From: Bacteroidota bacterium
GTDB lineage: Bacteria > Bacteroidota > Ignavibacteria > Kapaibacteriales > UBA2268
Reading direction: 5' to 3'
Length of the DNA stretch: 36,486 bases
NCBI GenBank assembly: GCA_021824625.1
Contig: JAKAKE010000117.1
Coordinates: 1-36,486 of the forward strand
The stretch's first letter is position 1. Every line of letters starts with the position of its first letter. The notes below the pieces were generated by a model. That model had not been told where the DNA came from. It ran no database searches and saw only the letters and a list, made by a program, of their open reading frames with translations. The translations under genes and the position numbers were made by a program. Below are positions 1-8,067 of this stretch, piece by piece.

Positions 1-8
1 AATTGTTA

Positions 9-3000
9 TTATTCTGACTTCCATTCGGGAAATCTTCCCGGTGTCCATGGGGAGCCGAGTCTATCCATCTCTTTTTCGATTCCCTTCAAATCAGTTTCGA
101 CAATCTTTTTTAGATTGTTATATACTGTTGTAAATTCGTCAACCACAATTTTATATGCATCCTTCTGAGTCTGTGTGGCATCAGATGAAGTTGCCCAGAT
201 ACCCCAAATAATATAATTGCATCTATCGAGGATTGATGGCGGCTGATTTTCATTCCTGTTTGATATTGATGAATTGCCAAACAAAGCAGTATTAATGTTG
301 TTCAATTCTAACTCAATTTTTCTGGTTTTCTCCAAAAGCTCTTTTGGAGTGCCTTCAGAAGCAAGTAATGTAGTCTTAACAAGTTTTACTTCTTTTTTTG
401 TTTCACTCAGAATGTTTGTAATAGCATAAATCACTTTTTGCGAGTTTGCAACTTTTTTCTGGAAATTAACAAGCTCATTCCTGTCTCTTGCAGGCAATGA
501 AGCATTATTCAACACCTTGCAGGTGAATTCAAGCGGTTCTGTCAACTGAGTGATTTCGCCGTTTATGCTCTTTGAAATATAAACTTTGTATTTACCGGGT
601 AATACCGGCATACCATTTTGTTTATTCGGGTCAGTCTTTTCATCAGCAGGATATGGAGAAGTGTATGTCAAATCCCATGTAAGCCTGTTGATACCTTTTG
701 AAACAGATGTTTTTAATTTTCTGATGATATATCCGCTCACATCCGTGATTGTAAAAATAAGATATGGTGCTTCTTCAATATCCTCCTGTGTTAGTTCATC
801 AAGAGTAGGATATTTTACGGCTTTCCCATCTTTCTCGGCTTTCTTTTCTTCTTCTTTTCGCAAATCTTTTTTTGTTTTATATGAGTCTTTCAAATAGTAT
901 GAAAATACAGCACCAAAGGGAGGATTATCTGCTCTGTAATATGTTTCGCCTAAATCGTATTTTGCTTTTGAATCATCGGGAACATACATCAAAGCATCTT
1001 TAACGGGAAACATGAAAGCTTCTTTTTCGAGTGCTTCCTCGTTTAAATTTCGCAAAGGTGAATAATCGTCAAGTATGTAAATACCCCTGCCGAAAGTGCC
1101 GGCAACTAAATCATTTTCACGTTTTTGAATTTCAAGGTCTCTCACTGCAATTGGGGGCAAGCCGCTTTTGAGCTGAATCCATTTTTTTCCTCCATCTAAT
1201 GTAAAGAATAATCCAAATTCAGTACCTACGAAAAGTAAATCAGGATTAACATAGTCTTCCTGAATAGTATAAACCGCTCCGTTCTTGGGAAGATTACCTG
1301 CAATTGATGTCCAGGTCTTACCCTTATCATTACTTTTCAAAATGTAAGGAAGGAAATCATTATTCTTGTGATTATCAAATGCCGCATATACGACATTCTC
1401 ATTAAGTTGTGAGGCATACACCTCCGAAACATAAGTTGTCTCAGGCACACCTTCAAATTTATCAATTTTTCTCCAGTTTTTTCCCGCATCTTCTGTAACC
1501 TGAATCAATCCGTCATCTGTTCCTACATAAATCAGATTTTCTTTTACAGGAGATTCCATAAGCGAAACAATGTTTCCATATAATGAAGTAGAAACATTCT
1601 TTGCGACAGCTTCGGGGTCCCAAAGCTTGTCCATTACTTTAAGCTGGTTCCTGTCAATTTGTCTTGTCAAATCAGGACTGATTGCAGTCCATGTATTTCC
1701 CCTGTCATCACTTCTGAATAATTTATTTGCGGCGAAATAAAGTCTTGTATTAGAATGAGGGCTAATCAGCAGGGGAGTGTCCCAGTTCCAGCGATAAGCC
1801 TCGCCTTTTTCAGGTTGTGGTTGTATGAACATCCCTTCTCCGCTCTTTCTATCAAATCTGACAAGCCCGCCGTATTGAAATTCACCATAAACAATATTCG
1901 GGTCTTTAGGGTCAACCTGCGATTTATATCCGTCACCACCGACAACAAGGAACCAATCATCATTTGTTATACCGCCGGAATTAGTTGTTCTCGAAGGTCC
2001 ACCCCATGTAGCGTTGTCCTGCGTGCCGCCATATACATAATAAAACGGTTCAGAATTGTCTGCTGTGATTCGATAAAACTGTGTAACAGGAAGATTATCG
2101 GTATGTCGCCAGTTCTCCATATCAAAGGTTTCATACAATCCCCCATCACCGCCAACTATTAAATGTTTTGTGTCATCAGGGTCAATCCAAAGTGCGTGGT
2201 CGTCAACGTGGCGGTGTTTATTACCTACAGGACGGAATGTTTTGCACCCATCTTCTGATACTTTGAAAATTGTTTCGAGTGAATAAACTTTATCAGCATC
2301 CTTCGGGTCACAAATGATTTCCTGATAATACTGGGCACCCGGAGTTTGCTCACTTTTTCTTTTTTCCCATGAAGCACCTCTGTCTGTTGAACGATAGAAT
2401 CCGCTATTCTCATCGGCTGTTTCAATCAAAGCATAAACCATATCAGGATTAACGGGGGAGACAGCGAGGCCTATTCTCCCGACATATCCGCTCGGCAATC
2501 CGTTTTTTGTCAGCTTATCAAATGTTTTTCCTGCATCAACTGATTTGTAAATAGCTCCTTCGGGACCTCCATCAATCAATGTCCAAACATGACGCCTTCT
2601 CTGATAGGATGAAGCATAAATCACATCGGGACAACGCGGGTCGAACACTATATCTGACACACCTGTGTTATCACTAATATTTAAAACTTTATCCCAGTTC
2701 TTTCCTCCATCAGTGGTTTTATACAAACCTCTGTCGCCGCCGGGTCCCCATAGTGGTCCCTGTGCAGCTACATAAACTACATTTGAATTTCGCGGGTCAA
2801 CAAGAATTTTCCCGATATGTTCGGATTTTTTCAATCCCATATTTGTCCAGCTTTTCCCACCGTCAATGGATTTGTAAACACCATCGCCATAAGATACGCT
2901 TCTCTGGCTGTTGTTTTCGCCTGTGCCTACCCATACTACGTAAGGATTGTTCGGGTCAATCGTAACGCATCCAATCGAAAACGAAACCTGTCCATCGAAA

Positions 3001-3272
3001 ACAGGAGAGAATGTCTGTCCTGAATTCGTGGTTTTCCATACACCGCCGCAGGCAACAGCGAGATAGTATTCACTGTGGTTTTTCGGATTGACGGCAATAT
3101 CAACTATCCTGCCTGATGTCAGACCCGGTCCGATAAGCCTCAGCTTCAACCCGCTGAAGACAGACGAAGCCATAAGGTCAGTTGTATCTTTTTCTTTCGG
3201 TTTATCTTTTGCAATAGTGCTAATGCAAAAAATTAATGTAAATATTAGTCCAAGTATTAAAGTTTTTCTCAT
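9..3272 (-). CDS. Secreted Asp-box (sortilin/VPS10-like) beta-propeller protein
   Basis: The protein has 1087 residues and starts with a signal peptide of about 21 residues (hydrophobic core FTLIFCISTIA). Many Asp-box/BNR motifs of the form S/T-x-D-x-G-x-x-W/F are visible: KTTNSGQTF at about residues 80-88, then KSIDGGKSW, KTTDGGKNW, KSVDAGKTF, RSTDRGASW, RSDDRGNTW, VTEDAGKNW, KSNDKGKTW and FTLDGGKKW. These motifs form the blades of sialidase/sortilin-type propellers. The last 300 or so residues contain a KEEEKKAEKDGK stretch, a probable beta-sandwich and a helical end. Such large proteins are common in Bacteroidota and are often labelled glycosyl hydrolase or sortilin-like; no catalytic residues can be assigned, so the substrate is unknown. 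I see no T9SS sorting domain at the C-terminus. The gene is complete, with its stop at 9-11, and is followed upstream by the accessory island. Confidence 0.85.
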   Translation of the reverse strand: MRKTLILGLIFTLIFCISTIAKDKPKEKDTTDLMASSVFSGLKLRLIGPGLTSGRIVDIAVNPKNHSEYYLAVACGGVWKTTNSGQTFSPVFDGQVSFSIGCVTIDPNNPYVVWVGTGENNSQRSVSYGDGVYKSIDGGKSWTNMGLKKSEHIGKILVDPRNSNVVYVAAQGPLWGPGGDRGLYKTTDGGKNWDKVLNISDNTGVSDIVFDPRCPDVIYASSYQRRRHVWTLIDGGPEGAIYKSVDAGKTFDKLTKNGLPSGYVGRIGLAVSPVNPDMVYALIETADENSGFYRSTDRGASWEKRKSEQTPGAQYYQEIICDPKDADKVYSLETIFKVSEDGCKTFRPVGNKHRHVDDHALWIDPDDTKHLIVGGDGGLYETFDMENWRHTDNLPVTQFYRITADNSEPFYYVYGGTQDNATWGGPSRTTNSGGITNDDWFLVVGGDGYKSQVDPKDPNIVYGEFQYGGLVRFDRKSGEGMFIQPQPEKGEAYRWNWDTPLLISPHSNTRLYFAANKLFRSDDRGNTWTAISPDLTRQIDRNQLKVMDKLWDPEAVAKNVSTSLYGNIVSLMESPVKENLIYVGTDDGLIQVTEDAGKNWRKIDKFEGVPETTYVSEVYASQLNENVVYAAFDNHKNNDFLPYILKSNDKGKTWTSIAGNLPKNGAVYTIQEDYVNPDLLFVGTEFGLFFTLDGGKKWIQLKSGLPPIAVRDLEIQKRENDLVAGTFGRGIYILDDYSPLRNLNEEALEKEAFMFPVKDALMYVPDDSKAKYDLGETYYRADNPPFGAVFSYYLKDSYKTKKDLRKEEEKKAEKDGKAVKYPTLDELTQEDIEEAPYLIFTITDVSGYIIRKLKTSVSKGINRLTWDLTYTSPYPADEKTDPNKQNGMPVLPGKYKVYISKSINGEITQLTEPLEFTCKVLNNASLPARDRNELVNFQKKVANSQKVIYAITNILSETKKEVKLVKTTLLASEGTPKELLEKTRKIELELNNINTALFGNSSISNRNENQPPSILDRCNYIIWGIWATSSDATQTQKDAYKIVVDEFTTVYNNLKKIVETDLKGIEKEMDRLGSPWTPGRFPEWKSE

Positions 3273-3318
3273 AAATGTACCCTTTAATATATAATCATTA
3301 TTTAATCTTTGTTTTGGT

Positions 3319-3350
3319 TTTACGGTAAAATTAATAAATAGTTGCGAGAT
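3319..3350 (+). repeat. 32-bp direct repeat, left copy
   Basis: This sequence starts TTTACGGTAAAATTAAT and ends AGTTGCGAGAT. It is identical over all 32 bases to 4131-4162, in the same orientation. The first 11 bases are a small inverted repeat (TTTAC-G-GTAAA). The two copies bracket the DUF4258-DUF2283 pair, so they may be the ends or the duplication scar of a small cassette. Flanking bases on both sides differ between the copies. Confidence 0.85.
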
Positions 3351-3509
3351 GGTTATTGTTAAGTTAGTAAAATAGTAATTTGGTATTAGAAAATAATTTA
3401 CTATTTTTATTAATGCAATTATTTTACTATAGGAACATCCTGCTAAATGGCGATTTTATTAAACGCAAATCAATTAGAAATGTGGCAGTGGTGAATAAGG
3501 AGTAGAAGA

Positions 3510-3773
3510 ATGTTTGTGAAATTCAGCAATCATGCAAAGATACAAATGTTAGCAAGAGGAACTGACGAAAATGAAGTAATTGAATCTATTGAAAAAGGAC
3601 AATGGCAGCCGGCAAAAGATAATAAACATCACAGCAAAAGAACATTTTTATTTGAGAAAATTTCGCCTGTTAACAAACAATTTTATAAATTTAAAACAGT
3701 TGATTCGGTTTTTGTAAATGAAAATTCAGAGATTATCGTTGTTACCATAAAAGTATATTATCATAATGAGTAG
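3510..3773 (+). CDS. DUF4258 domain protein (copy 1)
   Basis: This small protein of 87 residues begins MFVKFSNHAKIQMLARGTDE, which has the DUF4258 pattern of an N-terminal H-A-x-x-x-M-x-x-R-G followed by E-V-I-x-x-I. The rest alternates basic residues with short strands and ends VVTIKVYYHNE. A clear ribosome binding site, AAGGAG at 3497-3502, lies 7 bases before the ATG. It is followed 8 bases later by a DUF2283 gene, and the pair recurs near 29.5 kb. DUF4258 proteins are found in toxin-antitoxin-like arrangements, but no biochemical function can be assigned from the sequence. The 32-bp repeats on either side suggest acquisition as a cassette. Confidence 0.7.
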   Translation: MFVKFSNHAKIQMLARGTDENEVIESIEKGQWQPAKDNKHHSKRTFLFEKISPVNKQFYKFKTVDSVFVNENSEIIVVTIKVYYHNE

Positions 3774-3781
3774 GTACAAAT

Positions 3782-4012
3782 ATGAAAATGTTATATGACA
3801 AGCAAGTTGATGCTTTATATATTCAATTTAGGCAAATTACAGATGGTTCTGCAGTAACTAAGGATTTGAGCGATTCTGTCAGCATTAATTACGATAATGA
3901 AGGCAAAATAGCAGGTATCGAGATTTTAGATGCCTCAAAATTTATGGACTATCTAAGTGAATCAAAGCAGTTTGAACAAAATTACAAAAGTAATGAAATA
4001 GTCTATGCTTAG
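3782..4012 (+). CDS. DUF2283 domain protein (copy 1)
   Basis: This 76-residue protein begins MKMLYDKQVDALYIQFRQ and carries the DUF2283 signature: YDxxxDxLYIxF, then I-N-Y-D-x-x-G-x-I-x-G-I-E-I-L-D-A-S. It starts 8 bases after the DUF4258 gene and is almost certainly co-transcribed with it. It shares the YDK-VD, IEIL-AS and terminal YA residues with the second copy at 29742-29936. The family is of unknown function and usually sits next to DUF4258, so it may be the partner or neutraliser of that protein. This is an inference from context. Confidence 0.7.
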   Translation: MKMLYDKQVDALYIQFRQITDGSAVTKDLSDSVSINYDNEGKIAGIEILDASKFMDYLSESKQFEQNYKSNEIVYA

Positions 4013-4021
4013 TTTTTTAAT

Positions 4022-4072
4022 CCCTCATCCCTTACTCTCTTATCCCAGTAGGAGAAGGGCGGGGGTTGAGGG
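4022..4072. repeat. GC-rich dispersed palindromic repeat
   Basis: A 51-base GC-rich segment in otherwise AT-rich DNA has outer arms CCCTCA and TGAGGG and an imperfect inner pairing (ATCCC with GGAGAAGGGC). It resembles the ccctcaccc/gggtgaggg-type repeats dispersed in many bacterial genomes. It starts 9 bases after the DUF2283 stop codon, so it could also act as a terminator, although no T-run follows. Confidence 0.5.
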
Positions 4073-4093
4073 CTATTGATTATTTAACCACAA

Positions 4094-4121
4094 TTATTCA
4101 CTATTCGTTATTCACTATTCG
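4094..4121. repeat. Heptamer tandem repeat
   Basis: A perfect tandem duplication of the 14-mer TTATTCACTATTCG, which reads as four 7-base units. It belongs to the same style of 7-base intergenic repeats seen at many other gene junctions in this window. Confidence 0.65.
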
Positions 4122-4130
4122 TTAAATCAG

Positions 4131-4162
4131 TTTACGGTAAAATTAATAAATAGTTGCGAGAT
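4131..4162 (+). repeat. 32-bp direct repeat, right copy
   Basis: This is an exact copy of 3319-3350 in the same orientation, offset by 812 bases. The DUF4258-DUF2283 genes, the GC-rich hairpin and the 14-bp tandem repeat lie between the two copies. Confidence 0.85.
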
Positions 4163-4305
4163 TTGAATTTTTCAAATTAATAGACTAATGAATTATGGAA
4201 TTAATAAATCATTAAGATTCAAATATTACTACCACTTTTTCGTAAAGCTAAATGAAAAATAGCAATATTTAAAAGAAAATCATCAATAATTGAAAGGCAA
4301 ATTTT

Positions 4306-4488
4306 ATGCTTACAAAAGAAAATATTATTTCAACCATTAATAACTTAGAAGAGCCAATTGAGCTTGATGATATTTTGGATAAAATCTTATTACTCGAAAA
4401 AATTGAAAAAGGTATGGAGCAATCTGAAAGGGGACAAGTCATATCAGATGAAGATTTAGATAAAAGGTTAGAAACATGGCTCGTCTAA
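4306..4488 (+). CDS. Antitoxin-like small protein (RelB/ParD-like context)
   Basis: This acidic 60-residue protein begins MLTKENIISTINNLEEPIEL and contains the segment LLLEKIEKGMEQSERGQVIS followed by DEDLDKRLETWL. That K-G-x-E-Q-S-E-x-G-x-V-I-S core and the final W-L are typical of Bacteroidota antitoxins encoded just upstream of ParE/RelE toxins. The toxin start overlaps its 3' end, but the toxin is truncated, so this is an orphan antitoxin. The assignment rests on sequence resemblance and gene order. Confidence 0.65.
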   Translation: MLTKENIISTINNLEEPIELDDILDKILLLEKIEKGMEQSERGQVISDEDLDKRLETWLV

Positions 4489-4538
4489 ACTGGACTGAAC
4501 AGTTTGTGTTATTATTAGAAATTCCATCAAGTAATTAA
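4476..4538 (+). pseudogene. Truncated ParE/RelE-family toxin
   Basis: An ATG at 4476 overlaps the last 13 bases of the antitoxin gene and opens a 20-residue frame, MARLNWTEQFVLLLEIPSSN. Its first nine residues match the usual N-terminus of ParE-type toxins (M-A-R-x-x-W-T-x-Q). The next residues do not, and a stop follows, whereas intact members have about 95-100 residues. No continuation of the toxin is visible in the other two frames through 4700, so most of the gene has been deleted. Confidence 0.5.
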
Positions 4539-4706
4539 GTACAAGTCATACAAAAAGAATTAAAGTTAATTTATTCACAGGAAACTTCACCTCAATATTT
4601 TTTACCAATAAAAAAATTTCTATTTTCGTATTACATAAATCTTAAAGTTGTTTTTCCATTATATATTTTTTGTATTTAATTTTATCAATTAAAGAGGAGA
4701 AATATA

Positions 4707-5071
4707 ATGATAATCTCAAAAGTAAAAATTGAAAATTTGAGACCACTCCAAAAAGGTTGTAATTACGAAAAGTTCGTTTTTTCGGTCTAACAGTTTTGTC
4801 GAATTTCTTTTTAAAGTGTCATATAAACGAAATATGGAAGAAATTTTTATTCAAAAAGAAAGACAAATTTATTCTTAACCTTTTGGGAGTGGACTCAAAT
4901 TTTAAAATTTTCAAAGGTTGTTTCCCAATTGACTTTAAAAAAGGAGTTAATATCATTGTTGGTGATAATGAGACAGGAAAATCTACAATACTCGAAGCAA
5001 TACATTTAGCATTAACTGGTATTTTCCTAGGCAAGTATTTAGAAAATAAATTAAATCGTATAACCCATTAA
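4707..5071 (+). pseudogene. OLD-family ATPase/nuclease remnant, split by a MITE-like element and 3'-truncated
   Basis: A ribosome binding site (GAGGAG) precedes an ATG whose frame reads MIISKVKIENL and stops at 4788. From 4903 onward another frame reads KIFKGCFPIDFKKGVNIIVG, then GDNETGKST, a P-loop. If 4739-4902 is removed, the two halves join in frame as 66 residues with the order I-S-K-V-K-I-E-N-F-K-I-F-K-G and Walker A at 31-39. This is the usual N-terminus of OLD/RecF-like ATPases that carry a C-terminal TOPRIM nuclease domain, including GajA-type defence proteins. The family has about 500-700 residues; here the frame ends NRITH at the 3' end of the opposing gene, so over 85% is missing. 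The gene is dead by two independent lesions. Confidence 0.75.
4739..4896. mobile_element. 158-bp MITE-like element with 20-bp inverted ends and 6-bp target duplication
   Basis: The left end reads GAGACCACTCCAAAAAGGTT. The right end, reverse-complemented, reads GAGTCCACTCCCAAAAGGTT, matching at 18 of 20 positions. The sequence AAATTT flanks both sides (4733-4738 and 4897-4902). Taking out the element plus one AAATTT restores the interrupted ATPase frame exactly. The interior is AT-rich and non-coding, so mobilisation would need a transposase supplied elsewhere. I cannot assign it to an IS family from this window. Confidence 0.8.
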
Positions 5072-5602
5072 TAAACTTATAAAATTAAAATTTGATTCAT
5101 TATATTGCTCAAATCCAACTGATATACCGAAACTCAAATTTCTGTAAAATAAAAAATTTAAACCCATTACTGATGTTAATCCAAAACCTCCATATTCCTT
5201 TGCATTATTTTCAAATGGAATTAATACAGCAGGACCAGTCCCAACAAACATATAAAAAGAATTATCACCAAAATATAATGAAGGGGTAATAGAAATAAAC
5301 AAAGATGTATTTCCTTTTATATTGCCTATTTGTATATTTGCTTCATATTTTATGCCAATTTCCTTTTTTAAAGTTAATAGGTTTGAAAGAGTTAGACCAT
5401 AAAAATTATTTCCATCTTCTTTTGAACTACTGAAGAAATTATTTTTAATCATGGTGCTTCTTTTAGTATAATTTAAAGCATATATATGTGCACCTATTGA
5501 ATCCTTATTAGCTTCCAAATGTCTGATTTCCTGGCATAAAATAGAATTGTTAATAAATAGAATTAAAATAAAACCACAAAATAAATATTTTAATAATTCC
5601 AT
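5051..5602 (-). CDS. Small secreted/outer-membrane barrel-like protein, unknown function
   Basis: The protein has 183 residues from the ATG at 5602. A TTG four codons earlier is possible, but GGGGAA lies 5 bases before this ATG. It starts with a signal peptide (hydrophobic YLFCGFILILFINNSILC, then QEIRHLE). The mature part alternates short glycine- and aromatic-rich strands such as GNTSLFISITPSLYFG, SFYMFVGTGPAVLIPF, YGGFGLTSVMGLNFLFY and NLSFGISVGFEQY, and ends LLMGYTI. This looks like a small outer-membrane beta-barrel. I do not recognise the family. It is AT-rich like the rest of the island, and its 3' end marks where the neighbouring ATPase remnant was cut. Confidence 0.6.
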   Translation of the reverse strand: MELLKYLFCGFILILFINNSILCQEIRHLEANKDSIGAHIYALNYTKRSTMIKNNFFSSSKEDGNNFYGLTLSNLLTLKKEIGIKYEANIQIGNIKGNTSLFISITPSLYFGDNSFYMFVGTGPAVLIPFENNAKEYGGFGLTSVMGLNFLFYRNLSFGISVGFEQYNESNFNFISLLMGYTI

Positions 5603-5742
5603 TATATTCCCCAATACATTATTTATAATTTATGTTTTAGAATAAGATTTATTTAAATACTTTTATGAAAATCAGAAAAAGAATTAATTCTATTTTTTTT
5701 AAAAATTGACTAACTCTCAAAATTCAATATTAATTTGAAGCA

Positions 5743-6266
5743 TTATATCGGCAATATTAAGAAACCCATAACTGTGCCAATTAAAGCCCACTCAACAATA
5801 GATGCACCAGGAACAACAACACCAGCAATAACTCCAGCAACAAATCCGATGATTGCTCCAAGAATACCCAATATTTCGTCACCTTTTTTCTTGTGATCCA
5901 ATTTTTTCTTAGTTCTTTGTCTATTTATAGGTTTTGATTGGTTGTTCATATAAGAAATACAATTTAAAGCGATTTCTCCAGGTGTTTGTACTAAATAAGA
6001 ATTAGTAGCTGTGAACAACGTATCAAGGTACGTATCAATTTGTTGTTCCGTTGGATTGGATATAAAATTATTTGTGATAACATCTGTTAATTGATATAAT
6101 AAAGATTGATCATTAACAGAAATCAATTGTTGGGAAAATATCCAGTCAATTTTCAGTTTACATACCTATTAACTTGAGCAGGTGTTGTTATATTTTGTAA
6201 ATCTGGATCAGAATAAATATTTTGTTCTATCTGTTCAAATTCTACATAAGACATAGGATTAGGCAT
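5743..6266 (-). pseudogene. Glycine-rich membrane protein, probably frameshifted
   Basis: A perfect AAGGAG ribosome binding site precedes the ATG at 6266, which opens a 37-codon frame (MPNPMSYVEFEQIEQNIYSD...) ending in TGA at 6153-6155. In the -1 frame the sequence is open from 6165 to 5743 and encodes the rest: a soluble stretch (ISVNDQSLLYQLTDVITNNF), a basic run (RQRTKKKLDHKKKGDE) and a glycine-zipper hydrophobic C-terminus (GILGAIIGFVAGVIAGVVVP...). The second frame has only a TTG start at 6126 and no ribosome binding site. The simplest reading is one gene of about 175 residues with a single-base indel between 6155 and 6168. The family is unknown; the glycine-zipper end recalls small membrane-inserting peptides, but that is speculative. 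Confidence 0.5.
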
Positions 6267-6460
6267 AATAACTCCTTTAAATTTAATTTAACATTTTGAT
6301 ATTAAATTTGAAAAACGTTTGTTTTAAAATATTATTTTAAAAAAAATATTTTTTTCCATATTTTATTGGAAGAATATCATTTTTTTACTTTCTAAAAATA
6401 TATTCAGATGTCTATTGGAATTAATTAATTGAATTTAGATAGTAATAATAATGTATAACA

Positions 6461-7990
6461 TCACTTCTCACTCTTAAACACGACGAACTCGACACGGCGG
6501 TTCAGTTGCTTTCCGAATGTGGTTTTATTTGATGCAACTGGGCTTGTCCAGCTTAAGCCGCGGTAAGCTATTTTTGTCTGCTCTATTCCTTTTTCAACGA
6601 GATATGATGTTGCTTCCTCTGCTCGCTTGAAGCCGAGTATGCGGTTGAACGCCTCCGTTCCCGTGCTGTCGCAATGCCCGGTGATGACGAGTGCAAAATC
6701 CGGATGGCTGAGCAAAAGGTCTGCAAGACCGTTCAACTCAAACTTTGCTTCATCCGATAAATCATGCTTTGCAGTTTCAAAGAATATGTTTTTAATACAT
6801 CTCAGCGAATCACCGACAGGAATCAATTCAATATCGTTTTCAATTTCCTGAAATTCATTTACAGTTGACAAATCAATAATGCCGTAAGCGCCGATGTATC
6901 CCTGAAGCTCGACCCTGTAACTGTATTTCATTCCCGCTTCCAATACGATTTGGTAATCTCCGGTATTTGGAAATGAACGTGCTGTTCCGAATAATTCATT
7001 ATTCTCGGCATTACGGAAAACCACTGCCGCACCAAGCGGCAGCCTTGTCTTATAATTGATGACTAATCCCTTGACAAGCACTTCAGGTATTTCTCTAACA
7101 GGGTCAGCCATTTTTATTTTGTAAATATCTCCCTGTCCGAAAGTGTTATTCGTAGAAACATAATATGCATAATCGCCAGTCGGTGAAATTTTATAGTAAG
7201 CATCCCATCCTGGGGTATTGATGTTGGGACCTATGTTTTCAGGTTTAGACCATTTTAGCCAGGTGCTGTCTAACCTTCTCGTAACAAATATATCGGCATC
7301 CCCAAAACCACCCAATCCATTAGATGAGAAATAAAGGCTGATACCATCAGATGCAAGAAATGGAGAGAATTCATCACCAAAAGTATTGACTATAGCACCT
7401 ACATTCATTGGTACAGACCAGTCACCGTTTTTCATCTGGAAGCTTACGTAAATATCTTTTTGGCCATAAGAATCGTCTCTTTCGATAGTCATCAGAAGTA
7501 CTTTACCGTCATTAGTCAGGAAAAAACTTGATTGTTTATTTAGGTTATAATAATCCTGAATATTAACTTTCTGAGGAATGCTCCATGCACCTGTTTCCAA
7601 TTTATGGCTGATTGAAATCCCCCTGTCAATCAAAGTATCTGAGGAATATACATTACCAAGCAAAAGTTTTTGCGCGTCGGGTGTGATAGAAGCCACAAAA
7701 TTGTTGAACTTATTATTCAACTGAGTACCGAGATTCCATGCATCAACCCATGCACCATTTGAATCTTTTCGAGACATCCATATATCCTGTCCCCCAATAT
7801 TTCCGGCACATTCACCACGGCAGAAGAATAATGTGTTTCCATCAGGGGAGAGTACAGGCATTAGTTCGTCACATTCACTATTAACAGCAGGTCCGAGATT
7901 CTCGGCATACTTGACAATCCTCTGTGAATGCAGCAATCCTGACGAAGCAATCAGTACAAACAATAATATTATATATTTATGTTTTCTCAT
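6461..7990 (-). CDS. PD40 beta-propeller / OmpA-family outer membrane protein
   Basis: The start is placed at MRKHKYIILLFVLIASSGLL, the beginning of a clean signal peptide, which gives 509 residues; the upstream in-frame extension has no signal-like character. The N-terminal half carries repeated WD40-like PD40 motifs (ELMPVLSPDGNTLFF, EFSPFLASDGISLYFSSNG, GFGDADIFV, GQGDIYKIK). A small carboxypeptidase-like/CNA-type beta domain follows. The C-terminus is an OmpA peptidoglycan-binding domain (IFFETAKHDLSDEAKFELNG ... ITGHCDSTGTEAFN ... FKRAEEATSYL ... LNRRVEFV), with the conserved Asp and Arg that bind diaminopimelate. Such proteins tether the outer membrane to the cell wall, and relatives (PorE-like) occur in T9SS machinery. 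It lies 77 bases downstream of the agmatinase gene. Confidence 0.85.
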   Translation of the reverse strand: MRKHKYIILLFVLIASSGLLHSQRIVKYAENLGPAVNSECDELMPVLSPDGNTLFFCRGECAGNIGGQDIWMSRKDSNGAWVDAWNLGTQLNNKFNNFVASITPDAQKLLLGNVYSSDTLIDRGISISHKLETGAWSIPQKVNIQDYYNLNKQSSFFLTNDGKVLLMTIERDDSYGQKDIYVSFQMKNGDWSVPMNVGAIVNTFGDEFSPFLASDGISLYFSSNGLGGFGDADIFVTRRLDSTWLKWSKPENIGPNINTPGWDAYYKISPTGDYAYYVSTNNTFGQGDIYKIKMADPVREIPEVLVKGLVINYKTRLPLGAAVVFRNAENNELFGTARSFPNTGDYQIVLEAGMKYSYRVELQGYIGAYGIIDLSTVNEFQEIENDIELIPVGDSLRCIKNIFFETAKHDLSDEAKFELNGLADLLLSHPDFALVITGHCDSTGTEAFNRILGFKRAEEATSYLVEKGIEQTKIAYRGLSWTSPVASNKTTFGKQLNRRVEFVVFKSEK

Positions 7991-8067
7991 ATACTTTTTT
8001 ATTTTCCCACTATAACAAATGGGGATTAAGATGGATTTTAAACACAACCATTAATATTTAAAACAAC

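Noticed and set aside
4796-5071. A 91-residue protein starting with TTG and reading MSNFFLKCHINEIWKKF before the P-loop.
   Set aside because: Its first 33 or so codons lie inside the inserted element; the start is an artefact of the insertion, and the true start is the ATG at 4707.
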